From Deltaproteobacteria bacterium (GTDB lineage: Bacteria; Desulfobacterota; Desulfobacteria; Desulfobacterales; Desulfobacteraceae), in assembly GCA_003647385.1 (NCBI GenBank), contig QMMT01000120.1, positions 1-6,605 of the forward strand: a stretch of DNA of 6,605 bases, written 5' to 3'. Numbering within the stretch: position 1 is the first letter of the stretch; each line of letters opens with the position of its first letter. A program made the position numbers and the translations under genes. This document shows, piece after piece, positions 1 through 6,605 of this stretch. The notes under the pieces are model-generated. The model had not been told where the DNA came from and did no database searches. It saw only the letters and a program-made list of their open reading frames with translations.

Positions 1-2
1 CT

Positions 3-1145
3 ATGAAAATAAAATCAAAACTCCCCAATGTGGGAACAACAATATTTACGATAATGACAAATCTTTCCAACGAGCATAATGCCATTAATCTTTCCCAGGG
101 ATTTCCTGACTTTGATGTACCCCCAGAACTTATCAGTCTTGTGGAAAAATATATGCGCAAAGGGTTTAACCAGTATGCTCCCATGCAGGGTGTTTTGCCG
201 CTTCGTGAAAAAATAGCTCAAAAAATAAAAAAATTATACAATGCAACGTATGACATTGACAAAGAAATTACCATAACGACCGGTGCAACAGAAGCACTTT
301 TTGCGGCAATCACAGCTGTTGTCCATAAAGGCGATGAGGTCATACTCTTTGACCCTGCATATGATTCATATGCTCCGGCGATTGAGTTATCCGGCGGAAA
401 ACCTGTTCATATAAAACTGATCCATCCTGATTATTCAATAGACTGGGACCAGGTAAAAAACCAAATATCATCTAAAACAAAACTTCTCATCCTCAATTCG
501 CCCCATAATCCTGCAGGATCGGTTCTAAGCCATGATGATATTACCGAGCTTAAAAAAATAATTGAAAATTATGATATTTTTATTTTGAGTGATGAAGTCT
601 ATGAACACATTATCTTTGACGGAAAAAAACATGAAAGCATGGCAAGATACCCGGAACTGGCCGAAAAAAGCTTTGTTGTCAGTTCCTTTGGCAAAACCTA
701 CCATGCAACAGGCTGGAAAATCGGGTACTGCGCTGCACCAAAAAACATGACAAAAGAATTCAGAAAAATTCATCAATACCTTACCTTTTCTTCAAATACA
801 TCGGTACAATTGGCATATGCAGCATTTTTGGATGATGAATCCGCGTATATGAACCTTGCCTCATTTTATCAGAAAAAAAGAGATCTGTTTCGATCAAAAT
901 TAAAAAATTCCCGGTTCAGAGTCATCCCCTGTCATGGATCTTATTTTCAACTGCTCGATTATTCCCAAATTTCTACTATGGCAGATACCCGGTTTTCAAG
1001 AAAACTTACGATGGAGCACAAGGTCGCTTCGATTCCCCCATCTGTATTTTATAAAACCAAAGATGACTACAAAGTATTGAGATTCTGCTTTGCTAAAAAA
1101 GACAAGACCCTTGAGGAAGCAGCATTAAAATTATGTGCGATTTAA
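3..1145 (+). CDS. ybdL: YbdL-type PLP-dependent aminotransferase (methionine/aromatic amino acid)
   Basis: This 380-residue protein is a fold-type I, PLP-dependent class I/II aminotransferase, expected to be cytosolic. It closely resembles the E. coli methionine aminotransferase YbdL as I recall it: SKLP..GTTIF near the N-terminus, INLSQGFPDFD (28-38), NQYAPM.G (56-63) and HQYLTFS (257-263). Cofactor and substrate residues are visible: GAT (94-96) for the phosphate, N169 in the NSPHNP motif, D197 in SDEVYEH for the pyridine nitrogen, K231 in SSFGKTYH as the Schiff-base lysine, and R360 in LRFCFAKKD for the substrate carboxylate. YbdL-type enzymes transaminate methionine and, less well, His and aromatic amino acids with 2-oxo acids; the related kynurenine aminotransferases share this fold, so substrate choice is not settled. 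The ATG at base 3 fits the family N-terminus, but only two bases lie upstream, so its ribosome binding site and promoter are out of view. It is followed closely by pncB. Confidence 0.9.
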   Translation: MKIKSKLPNVGTTIFTIMTNLSNEHNAINLSQGFPDFDVPPELISLVEKYMRKGFNQYAPMQGVLPLREKIAQKIKKLYNATYDIDKEITITTGATEALFAAITAVVHKGDEVILFDPAYDSYAPAIELSGGKPVHIKLIHPDYSIDWDQVKNQISSKTKLLILNSPHNPAGSVLSHDDITELKKIIENYDIFILSDEVYEHIIFDGKKHESMARYPELAEKSFVVSSFGKTYHATGWKIGYCAAPKNMTKEFRKIHQYLTFSSNTSVQLAYAAFLDDESAYMNLASFYQKKRDLFRSKLKNSRFRVIPCHGSYFQLLDYSQISTMADTRFSRKLTMEHKVASIPPSVFYKTKDDYKVLRFCFAKKDKTLEEAALKLCAI

Positions 1146-1152
1146 ACCCTAT

Positions 1153-1160
1153 AAAGGGAG
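1153..1160 (+). promoter_or_regulatory. Ribosome binding site that decides the pncB start
   Basis: AAAGGGAG contains the Shine-Dalgarno-like core GGGAG at 1156-1160, seven bases before a TTG codon at 1168. The in-frame GTG at 1135 has no comparable purine-rich site at the right distance. This supports translation from TTG, 22 bases after the stop of the aminotransferase gene. Confidence 0.7.
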
Positions 1161-1167
1161 TTATGTT

Positions 1168-2343
1168 TTGATAATCCAAAGCATTCTTGATAATGATCTT
1201 TACAAATTCACCATGCAGCAAGCCGTTCACATGCTTTATCCAAGAGCACAGGCCCAGTATGAATTTATCAATCGGGGAGTGACCCCTTTCCCTGAAGGAT
1301 TTGCTTTAAAGGTTAAAGAGGAAATTGAAAAGATGGCGACACTTGAGCTGTCTTTGGATCAAAAAGTCTTTCTTGAAACAACCTGCTACTTTTTAACCCC
1401 TGTATATCTTGACTATCTTGCATCCTATAGATATGACCCCGATGAAGTGATGGTCGAACAGAAAAAAGATGTTTTGATATTAAAAATCACAGGTCCCTGG
1501 TACAGAACTATTTTGTGGGAAGTCCCTTTGATGGCCATTATCAGTGAAATATTTTTCACAGTAACGCAGCAAAAGTCAGTCTTACGTCAGGAAAGGCAAA
1601 AAAATAATATGGAAAAAGCCAGGGTCCTGGGAACCAATGCTGTCAAATTTGCTGATTTTGGTACCCGGCGCAGATTTTCTGCAAAAAACCATGAACAGTT
1701 AATTAAAGATCTCATAAGCCATAAAAATCATACCCTGATCGGTACCAGCAATGTTCATTTTGCCCACAAGTTCAATATTACGCCCATTGGTACGCTTGCC
1801 CATGAGTGGTTCATGTTCCACGCCGTTCTCCATGGATATCAGATGGCAAACCCTGCGGCCCAGGATGCCTGGGTAAAGGTATTTCACGGGGATCTTGGCA
1901 TTGCATTAACAGATACGTATACAACCGATGTGTTTTTATCTACATTTGATACCTTTGATGCCAAGCTGTTTGATGGAATAAGACAGGATTCGGGTGACCC
2001 TTTTGCCTTTACAGATAAAATCATTGAACACTATGAAGCACTTCATATAGATCCGTCTACCAAAACCATTGTATTTTCAGACGGTCTTGATGTTGAAAAG
2101 GCGGTGAAAATCCATCAATACTGCAATGGCAGAATCCGGGATGCCTATGGGATTGGAACCAACCTGACAAATGATGTGGGGGTTGCACCTTTAAATATGG
2201 TGATTAAACTGACAAAATGCAGGGTCTCTGAAAACAAACCCTGGCGGAACACGGTCAAATTGTCCGATGACAGAGGCAAACATACAGGCGACCTTAAAGA
2301 GTTGAAAACCTGTATGGATATTTTTCATCTCCCGAATAAATAA
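1168..2343 (+). CDS. pncB: Nicotinate phosphoribosyltransferase (NAPRTase)
   Basis: PncB joins nicotinate to PRPP, with ATP hydrolysis, to give nicotinate mononucleotide in the Preiss-Handler NAD salvage pathway; it is cytosolic. From the TTG start the protein has 391 residues, the usual size of the E. coli-type enzyme, and begins MIIQSILDNDLYKFTMQQAV, where family members also begin. Visible motifs, numbered from the TTG, are FGTRRR (164-169), GTSNVHFAHKF (192-202), GTLAHEW (208-214) with H212 at the place of the histidine phosphorylated in Salmonella PncB, RQDSGDP (272-278), FSDGLD (303-308) and GIGTNLTND (328-336), the last three belonging to the PRPP/phosphate-binding barrel. The C-terminal VKLSDDRGKHTGD element is present, so the gene is complete. 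A longer reading from GTG at 1135 would add 11 residues (MRFKPYKGSYV) that do not look like family sequence and would overlap the upstream gene by 11 bases. It is probably co-transcribed with the aminotransferase gene. Confidence 0.93.
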   Translation: MIIQSILDNDLYKFTMQQAVHMLYPRAQAQYEFINRGVTPFPEGFALKVKEEIEKMATLELSLDQKVFLETTCYFLTPVYLDYLASYRYDPDEVMVEQKKDVLILKITGPWYRTILWEVPLMAIISEIFFTVTQQKSVLRQERQKNNMEKARVLGTNAVKFADFGTRRRFSAKNHEQLIKDLISHKNHTLIGTSNVHFAHKFNITPIGTLAHEWFMFHAVLHGYQMANPAAQDAWVKVFHGDLGIALTDTYTTDVFLSTFDTFDAKLFDGIRQDSGDPFAFTDKIIEHYEALHIDPSTKTIVFSDGLDVEKAVKIHQYCNGRIRDAYGIGTNLTNDVGVAPLNMVIKLTKCRVSENKPWRNTVKLSDDRGKHTGDLKELKTCMDIFHLPNK

Positions 2344-2354
2344 AAACAGGACAG

Positions 2355-3449
2355 CTACTGCGCAAGCCTCTTTTTTTTCAGCCAGGATTCAAAATCAAGG
2401 GAGATTTCTTTAGGCTCCGGCGGCTTAAGAGCTTTCGCAGTAACTCTCTTTGGGCTGGCATCACTCCTTTTAAGAAATTGTTTGATATCACTCACTTCTT
2501 TTATCAGCCCAGAAAGCTTTGATTCAATATGGGAAAGTACTTTCTTAATCTCCGGATCTTGTTCTTTTTTTTCTTCTATAGTCTCTTTGGGTACAGCCTC
2601 TTTGGGTACAGTCTCTTTTGGGGAAACAGCTTCTTTTTCGGGCTTATGATGCTTTTCAAGAAAAGAAAGGCACTTGTCCCAGAAGAGCTCTAACGGCATA
2701 TCGCTAATCCCGCCAGCCTTGTTCATTAATTTGTGCGCAATGGAATGGATACACTTTGTGGCGATGGTGTCCGGGAAAAGCATACAAAACGGGGTCTGGG
2801 AGATCACAGCGGCCCGGACATTTTTGTCCGATGCCACTATTCCTAATGGCGATAACTTGACAGGAAGAAATTTGTTTACGGTTTTTTTCAATTGACCATA
2901 CGCTTTTTGAGCAGCTTTGCCAGACTTTACCTGGTTGATGATCACTTTGACAGGGGAGTTATACTCATATTTTGACAGCACCTTGAGCATGGAATAGGCA
3001 TCGGTCAGGGAGGTGGGTTCACAGGTGGCCACAAGGATGATTTCATGGGATGCCATGCAAAAAGAAAGCACCTGGGATGAGATACCGGCAGACGTATCAA
3101 AAATAAAATAATCATACTCTTCAAGATCTAAAAAGGCGCTGATAAGGGTACCGGTCTGTGTCCGGGTCAGGTCTGCAATTTTTCCCACTCCGGAACTTCC
3201 CGGAATAATATCAATGCCCTGATAATCTTTGATAATGATTTCATTTAAGCGAAATTGCCCTGAAATCACTGATTCAAGATCTTTTTTCGGATAGATGCCG
3301 GTGAGAATATTCACATTGGCAAGGCCAAGATCTGCATCAAACAGACAGACCTTAAACCCTTTTGATGCCAGGGACAACGATAAGTTTAGACTGATACTGG
3401 TTTTTCCGACCCCGCCTTTTCCACTGGTAATTGTAATAATTCGTGCCAT
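2355..3449 (-). CDS. MinD/FlhG-family P-loop ATPase with charged C-terminal tail
   Basis: This 364-residue protein belongs to the SIMIBI-class ParA/MinD family. The N-terminal ~245 residues carry the full set of motifs: deviant Walker A KGGVGKT (11-17) with signature lysine K11, switch I DADLGLANVN (38-47) with D40, Walker B FIFDTSAGIS (116-124) with D118, and the base-contacting INQVKSG (171-177). DADLGLAN and DT.AGIS look more like FlhG/FleN/YlxH than plasmid ParA. These ATPases usually dimerise with ATP and control number or position of flagella, pili, secretion systems or division sites. After ~270 comes a tail unlike MinD: a P-K-E repeat (277-291), a probable helix/coiled coil (297-327) and a basic end. 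I see no clear MinD-type amphipathic membrane-targeting helix, although the end (351-364) is basic with some hydrophobic residues. The ATG has AGGTAA six bases upstream, overlapping the stop of the preceding gene; the two are separated by 10 bases. FlhG is the nearest relative, but with no flagellar gene in view I give no symbol. Confidence 0.85.
   Translation of the reverse strand: MARIITITSGKGGVGKTSISLNLSLSLASKGFKVCLFDADLGLANVNILTGIYPKKDLESVISGQFRLNEIIIKDYQGIDIIPGSSGVGKIADLTRTQTGTLISAFLDLEEYDYFIFDTSAGISSQVLSFCMASHEIILVATCEPTSLTDAYSMLKVLSKYEYNSPVKVIINQVKSGKAAQKAYGQLKKTVNKFLPVKLSPLGIVASDKNVRAAVISQTPFCMLFPDTIATKCIHSIAHKLMNKAGGISDMPLELFWDKCLSFLEKHHKPEKEAVSPKETVPKEAVPKETIEEKKEQDPEIKKVLSHIESKLSGLIKEVSDIKQFLKRSDASPKRVTAKALKPPEPKEISLDFESWLKKKRLAQ
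2581..2628 (-). repeat. Short tandem repeat (15-18 bp units) inside the MinD-like gene
   Basis: On the plus strand the units are GTCTCTTTGGGTACA (2581-2595), GCCTCTTTGGGTACA (2596-2610) and a diverged 18-base unit (2611-2628); a weaker trace follows. All unit lengths are multiples of three, so the frame is kept. They encode the repeated PKETV/PKEAV/PKETI stretch, residues 277-291 of the ATPase. This looks like a flexible, charged linker that can expand or contract by slippage without frameshift. Confidence 0.75.
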
Positions 3450-3455
3450 AATAAG

Positions 3456-3461
3456 TTACCT
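3456..3461 (-). promoter_or_regulatory. Ribosome binding site of the MinD-like gene
   Basis: Read on the minus strand this is AGGTAA, six bases before the ATG at 3449. It shares bases with the TAG stop codon of the upstream gene (3462-3460), which suggests translational coupling of the two genes. Confidence 0.6.
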
Positions 3462-4428
3462 ATTTTTTAGGAAATGCAATGACTTTCACGTCCTGATTTT
3501 CCTTTTTCAAAGAAAACTCTATCTCCCGGGTTTTATATTCCCGGGTAATTTTTTTGTAGGTTTGGTTAATAAACGCATTAAATTTATTGTGCTGACCGTC
3601 GCGCTTTTTGTTCCCGATTAACTGGCGTAGCAGTTCATATCGTTCATACAGTGTCTGGATGGATTTATTTTCTTTTTCAGGGTTTTTGATAGAGACTTTA
3701 AACCCTAAAAGTAATGAAAGGTCCAAAGATTTATCTTTAGGTGGTACTATCTTACCGCTGCTTTCATATAGTATTTTAACCCCTTTTGAAAACTCGGAAA
3801 AAGGAATGAACAGAGCCTTAAACCGGTATTGTGGGAATAGATCGTTTAACTTTCTTATAAACAATATATTTTCAGGCTCTGTAAGACCAAACAATATTGT
3901 ATTACCCTTTAAAACCAAAGGAATAATTCGGTTTTCCCGGGACTTAAATTTATCCAGCACGCGAACCAGTTCTTTTGAATCTTTTTTATTAAAGGTAAAA
4001 TCACTGATGGATCTAAAAGGGATATGAAACAAATCAAACAACAGGCTTTGCATCCCTGTGGTTGAAACCAGTCCGGTTGTGAGAAGGAGACTGATAAAGG
4101 GGATATCCTGCTGCTGTGAATCCATTTTAGCGTTTGAGACCACCTCTCTTGATAACATCTTTTCTGAAACCAGCGCTTCTTGAATGGACTTAAGCTTATT
4201 GTATTTATGGAGAACCCAATAATTATCCATTGGTGTAATCAAATTCAAATCACATAAAATCATTCCAATAAGACGACTTTTGTTCAGGCTCAATGACGCC
4301 TGTCTCTTTTCCTGAATCGAAAGAGCCAAATGAATGTCATCTGGACGTATTAACCCTTCTTTAACAAGGAGTTCACCGGTTTTCAGCGGTTCAACCATTT
4401 TTGATATACTATTGTTTTGATATGGCAA
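3460..4428 (-). CDS. Stand-alone GspE/MshE N-terminal-like (MshEN) protein, possible c-di-GMP receptor
   Basis: This 322-residue protein looks like the N-terminal regulatory module of type II secretion and type IV pilus ATPases (GspE, MshE, PilB), with no ATPase behind it: no Walker A or B motif follows. Residues 16-39 match the 24-residue MshEN c-di-GMP motif (RLGxxLLxxGLIxxxxLxxxLxxQ) at G18, L21/V22, G25, L26/I27, L36 and Q39, with R changed to K16 and L to T17. Two degenerate copies follow, around 53-76 (LIG, LIT) and 110-133 (GLV). Residues ~143-223 resemble the second GspE N-domain, including IIPLVLKGNTILFGLTEPEN (168-187). The rest (~225-322) is lysine-rich, probably helical and not recognised. 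No signal peptide or membrane segment is seen, so it should be cytosolic. The start is TTG with GAAAGG ten bases upstream; the next in-frame ATG (residue 11, base 4398) lacks such a site. It lies 20 bases after the kinase gene and 10 before the ATPase gene. Actual nucleotide binding is an inference. Confidence 0.7.
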   Translation of the reverse strand: MPYQNNSISKMVEPLKTGELLVKEGLIRPDDIHLALSIQEKRQASLSLNKSRLIGMILCDLNLITPMDNYWVLHKYNKLKSIQEALVSEKMLSREVVSNAKMDSQQQDIPFISLLLTTGLVSTTGMQSLLFDLFHIPFRSISDFTFNKKDSKELVRVLDKFKSRENRIIPLVLKGNTILFGLTEPENILFIRKLNDLFPQYRFKALFIPFSEFSKGVKILYESSGKIVPPKDKSLDLSLLLGFKVSIKNPEKENKSIQTLYERYELLRQLIGNKKRDGQHNKFNAFINQTYKKITREYKTREIEFSLKKENQDVKVIAFPKK

Positions 4429-4438
4429 TGGGCTTAAA

Positions 4439-4444
4439 CCTTTC
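4439..4444 (-). promoter_or_regulatory. Ribosome binding site supporting the TTG start of the MshEN-like gene
   Basis: Minus-strand GAAAGG lies ten bases before TTG (4428-4426). The spacing is slightly long but it is the only purine-rich site near either possible start; the ATG at 4398 is preceded by an A/T-rich stretch without a Shine-Dalgarno match. Confidence 0.5.
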
Positions 4445-4448
4445 TATT

Positions 4449-6575
4449 TTATTTTCTCTTTGATGAACTGACCGGCAGGGTGATGATAAAACGGGTTCCC
4501 TGGCCCTGCTTTGTCTCGCATCTGATTTTTCCATTCAACTCTTTGATAATGGAATGGACAATGGAAAGGCCCAGCCCTGAGTTGCTTCCCCCTATTTTTG
4601 TTGTGGTATAGGGTTCAAACAGGGTTTCTTTGAGGGTTTCATCAATTCCCGGGCCATTGTCTGAAATGACGATTTCAATATTTCCCGGAATTCGTTTTTT
4701 CTCATCAATCAAAATTTTTGCCGAATCAGGCAGAAATCTTGTGGTAACAGCAATTTCACCCCCTTTATCCATGGCTTCTGCTGCATTTTTTACTAGATTG
4801 ATAAAGACCTGTTTCAAACCGTTCTGATCGGTCTTGACTTTAGGAATTTCAGGATCAATGCTGATGGAGGCCTTAATCTGTTTTGGCAGCAGAATTGATT
4901 TTTTTAAAATCTCAAGTATGCTCTGACAAATCTGATTAATGTCCACCCGTTCAAACCCATCGATTGTGGGTCTTGAAAAGCTTCGAAGCTTATCCAGAAG
5001 GCCTGCAACCCGGTTCATTTCTTCACCGATCACCACAAGTTCATCCTGGGCCGGATGCTTATCCGGCAGCTTTAATCCTAAGGTTTCAATATAATTTTTA
5101 ATAATTGAAATGGGGTTATTGATTTCATGGATCACCTTATCGGTCAGCGTGGAATAGGCTTCCATCTTCTTTTCGTGAATATTGACGGCATATTCATTAT
5201 AAAACTTCATACTCTGAATACAGATACCCGTCTGTTTTGAAAAAAGTTTCACCAGACTTTTATTATCTTCAAGACTTTTGGCCGTTGTTTCATCAACTCC
5301 CAATACGATCACACCAGATGCCTTTTGTGAAGAATATATGGGAATACAATACAATCCGTTTGTCTCCAACAGCCGAATAATCTGTGTGTCTGATATGGCA
5401 AGTTTTTCTTTGGCTTTCTTTTTTAAACTGTTTTGAACCTTCTGTTCTTTTATACATTTTACCAAGAGACTTGATTTGTTTGATAATGGCAGTGCAATGC
5501 TTTTAATTATCTTGTGAGATTTGTCATTATCGTTGCAAAATCCGGTTAAAATATTTCTTTTCTCTTCCTGGAAAAAATAAAATACCCTGGGAATATTAAA
5601 AATAATTTTAAATCCATTGTGTGCGATGTCCAGAACAGTCTCAATATCCCTGGCATGAAGCAGATTTTGGAGGGTACCGTAAAATAACGACAGATCTTTT
5701 ATTTCTGCCGTCAGGGATTCTTCATAAATGCTATCCTGGGCTTCGCCTATCTTGATGCCGAGGCTTTTAGACATCTCCTGAACTTCGTTCTCTGCTGCAA
5801 TGGCAATCTGTTCCAACCTTTCCTGAGAGATATCTGTCAAAGAAATAATATCCGATATTTTCTCAAGGGGTTTCTCCTGGGACAGATAATTTGAAATAAA
5901 CACCATTTTTACATGGGAAAGTGCGCCGTCAATCTGTTCTATGCTTTCATTAATAAACAGCACGGCATCTGCAATCAAGGGATTCAGATTCCATTGATTA
6001 AAAAGCCATGCACTGATCTGGGGTGTATCTGTGTCAAATCTTTTGGTTTCATCAGCAAGAATCTGCTTTTCGCTGATGGAGGTCTTAAGGATCGCCTTGT
6101 AATCATCAGGGAAATTCTGCAATAACACCAGCCTGCCGATATCATGAAGTAAACCTGCAAGAAAAAATTCATCCGGATTGGAAAACCCATTTTCTTCAGC
6201 CACTTCTCTGGCGATGACACCGCATTTATAGGAATGGTACCAGAATCGGCCGATATCAAACTCCGGCACAGCTTTTGAAAGGCTGAAAAACCGCATGGCT
6301 GAAGTGCTGATGGCAATATTCCTGATGGTATCTATTCCCAGGTAGACAACCGCTGTTTTGATACTTTTCACTTCTTTGGGCAAATTGATGTAGGGTGATC
6401 CGATAATCTGCATAAGCCGGGTAGTTAAGGAAGGGTCGGTAGAAATAATCCCGGTCAGCTCTTCAACATTTGTCTTCTCACTGTTACACGCCTTAATGAG
6501 CTTCAGCATGATCTGTGGAAGCTGAGGGAGATTATTGGATTGTTTTATTTTTTCAAAAATATTTTTTTTGGCCAT
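4449..6575 (-). CDS. HDOD-GAF hybrid sensor histidine kinase
   Basis: This 708-residue cytosolic protein joins three modules. Residues ~12-215 form an HDOD domain (NLPQLPQIMLKL, then LAGLLHDIGRLVL with H144-D145), an HD-related fold used in signalling. Residues ~295-455 look like a GAF sensor (FYGTLQNLLHARDIETVLDIA ... GVIVLGVDE ... LFSKQTGICIQSM). Residues ~465-705 are a histidine kinase core: HisKA with H483 in VIHEINNPISI, N-box NLVKNAAEA (593-601), G1 box DNGPGI (639-644), F-box FEPYTTTK (653-660) and G2 box GGSNSGLGL (662-670). All catalytic boxes are intact, so it should autophosphorylate. There is no transmembrane segment and no receiver domain, so it senses an internal signal and must pass phosphate to a response regulator encoded elsewhere. 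The ATG at 6575 begins MAKKNIFEKI, a normal HDOD lead-in; the upstream GGG is too close (two bases) to be a good ribosome binding site. It appears to be the first gene of a three-gene minus-strand operon, but only 30 bases are visible upstream. Confidence 0.9.
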   Translation of the reverse strand: MAKKNIFEKIKQSNNLPQLPQIMLKLIKACNSEKTNVEELTGIISTDPSLTTRLMQIIGSPYINLPKEVKSIKTAVVYLGIDTIRNIAISTSAMRFFSLSKAVPEFDIGRFWYHSYKCGVIAREVAEENGFSNPDEFFLAGLLHDIGRLVLLQNFPDDYKAILKTSISEKQILADETKRFDTDTPQISAWLFNQWNLNPLIADAVLFINESIEQIDGALSHVKMVFISNYLSQEKPLEKISDIISLTDISQERLEQIAIAAENEVQEMSKSLGIKIGEAQDSIYEESLTAEIKDLSLFYGTLQNLLHARDIETVLDIAHNGFKIIFNIPRVFYFFQEEKRNILTGFCNDNDKSHKIIKSIALPLSNKSSLLVKCIKEQKVQNSLKKKAKEKLAISDTQIIRLLETNGLYCIPIYSSQKASGVIVLGVDETTAKSLEDNKSLVKLFSKQTGICIQSMKFYNEYAVNIHEKKMEAYSTLTDKVIHEINNPISIIKNYIETLGLKLPDKHPAQDELVVIGEEMNRVAGLLDKLRSFSRPTIDGFERVDINQICQSILEILKKSILLPKQIKASISIDPEIPKVKTDQNGLKQVFINLVKNAAEAMDKGGEIAVTTRFLPDSAKILIDEKKRIPGNIEIVISDNGPGIDETLKETLFEPYTTTKIGGSNSGLGLSIVHSIIKELNGKIRCETKQGQGTRFIITLPVSSSKRK

Positions 6576-6605
6576 TGCCCAACACTATAATACGCGGTTA
6601 TAAAA

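Noticed and set aside
2344..2380. Possible bidirectional terminator between the converging operons, with eight Ts at 2371-2378
   Set aside because: Only very short stems (three base pairs) can be formed before the T run, and the T run itself encodes the lysine-rich end of the ATPase. Not strong enough to call.
2815..2830. Hairpin CGGACA-TTTT-TGTCCG
   Set aside because: A perfect 6-bp stem, but inside the ATPase coding region with no T tract on either strand; most likely chance.
3608..4027. 139-codon open frame on the plus strand
   Set aside because: It lies wholly antisense to the MshEN-like gene, shows no recognisable domain, and has no independent support as a gene.
5984..6316. 110-codon minus-strand open frame in a second reading frame
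   Set aside because: It overlaps the HDOD-coding part of the kinase gene in another frame, and its protein has no recognisable family sequence.
6576..6605. Promoter upstream of the kinase gene: minus-strand TATTAT at 6592-6587 as a -10 box
   Set aside because: A -35 box would lie beyond the window and the resulting leader would be almost absent, with no good ribosome binding site. A/T-rich chance matches are common here.
1..6605. tRNA, rRNA, CRISPR, insertion sequence or riboswitch
   Set aside because: Coding regions cover nearly the whole window, and no gap exceeds about 30 bases; no repeat-spacer pattern, transposase or structured leader was seen.

Overview
This 6.6 kb window holds five complete genes in two converging operons and almost no non-coding DNA. 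The base composition leans to A+T (about 40% G+C by eye). A compact layout, a HDOD/GAF histidine kinase, a FlhG/MinD-type ATPase and a GspE/MshE N-terminal-type protein together suggest a Gram-negative, probably motile or piliated bacterium. I favour a Desulfobacterota (Desulfobacteraceae-like) chromosome, but that is an inference from gene style and not from any marker gene. No RNA gene, mobile element, CRISPR array or integration scar was seen.

Left half, plus strand (3-2343): a YbdL-type methionine/aromatic aminotransferase is followed by an E. coli-type nicotinate phosphoribosyltransferase (PncB). The second gene most likely starts at a TTG at 1168 behind a good ribosome binding site, and not at the GTG at 1135 that overlaps the upstream gene. 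Both are ordinary metabolic genes (amino-acid transamination and NAD salvage), probably co-transcribed.

Right half, minus strand (6575 down to 2355): three tightly spaced genes run as one apparent operon. First comes a 708-residue HDOD-GAF-histidine kinase. Next, after 20 nt, is a 322-residue protein that looks like the c-di-GMP-binding N-terminal module of GspE/MshE/PilB ATPases but has no ATPase domain. Last, after 10 nt, is a 364-residue MinD/FlhG-family P-loop ATPase with a long charged C-terminal tail. The two operons converge with only 11 nt between stop codons and no convincing terminator there.

The minus-strand trio is the interesting part. It joins a sensor kinase, a possible cyclic-di-GMP receptor without its motor, and a ParA/MinD-type positioning ATPase. 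This would fit a small regulatory module that controls placement or activity of a pilus, secretion or flagellar machine. No response regulator, motor ATPase or structural gene lies inside the window, so the target is unknown.
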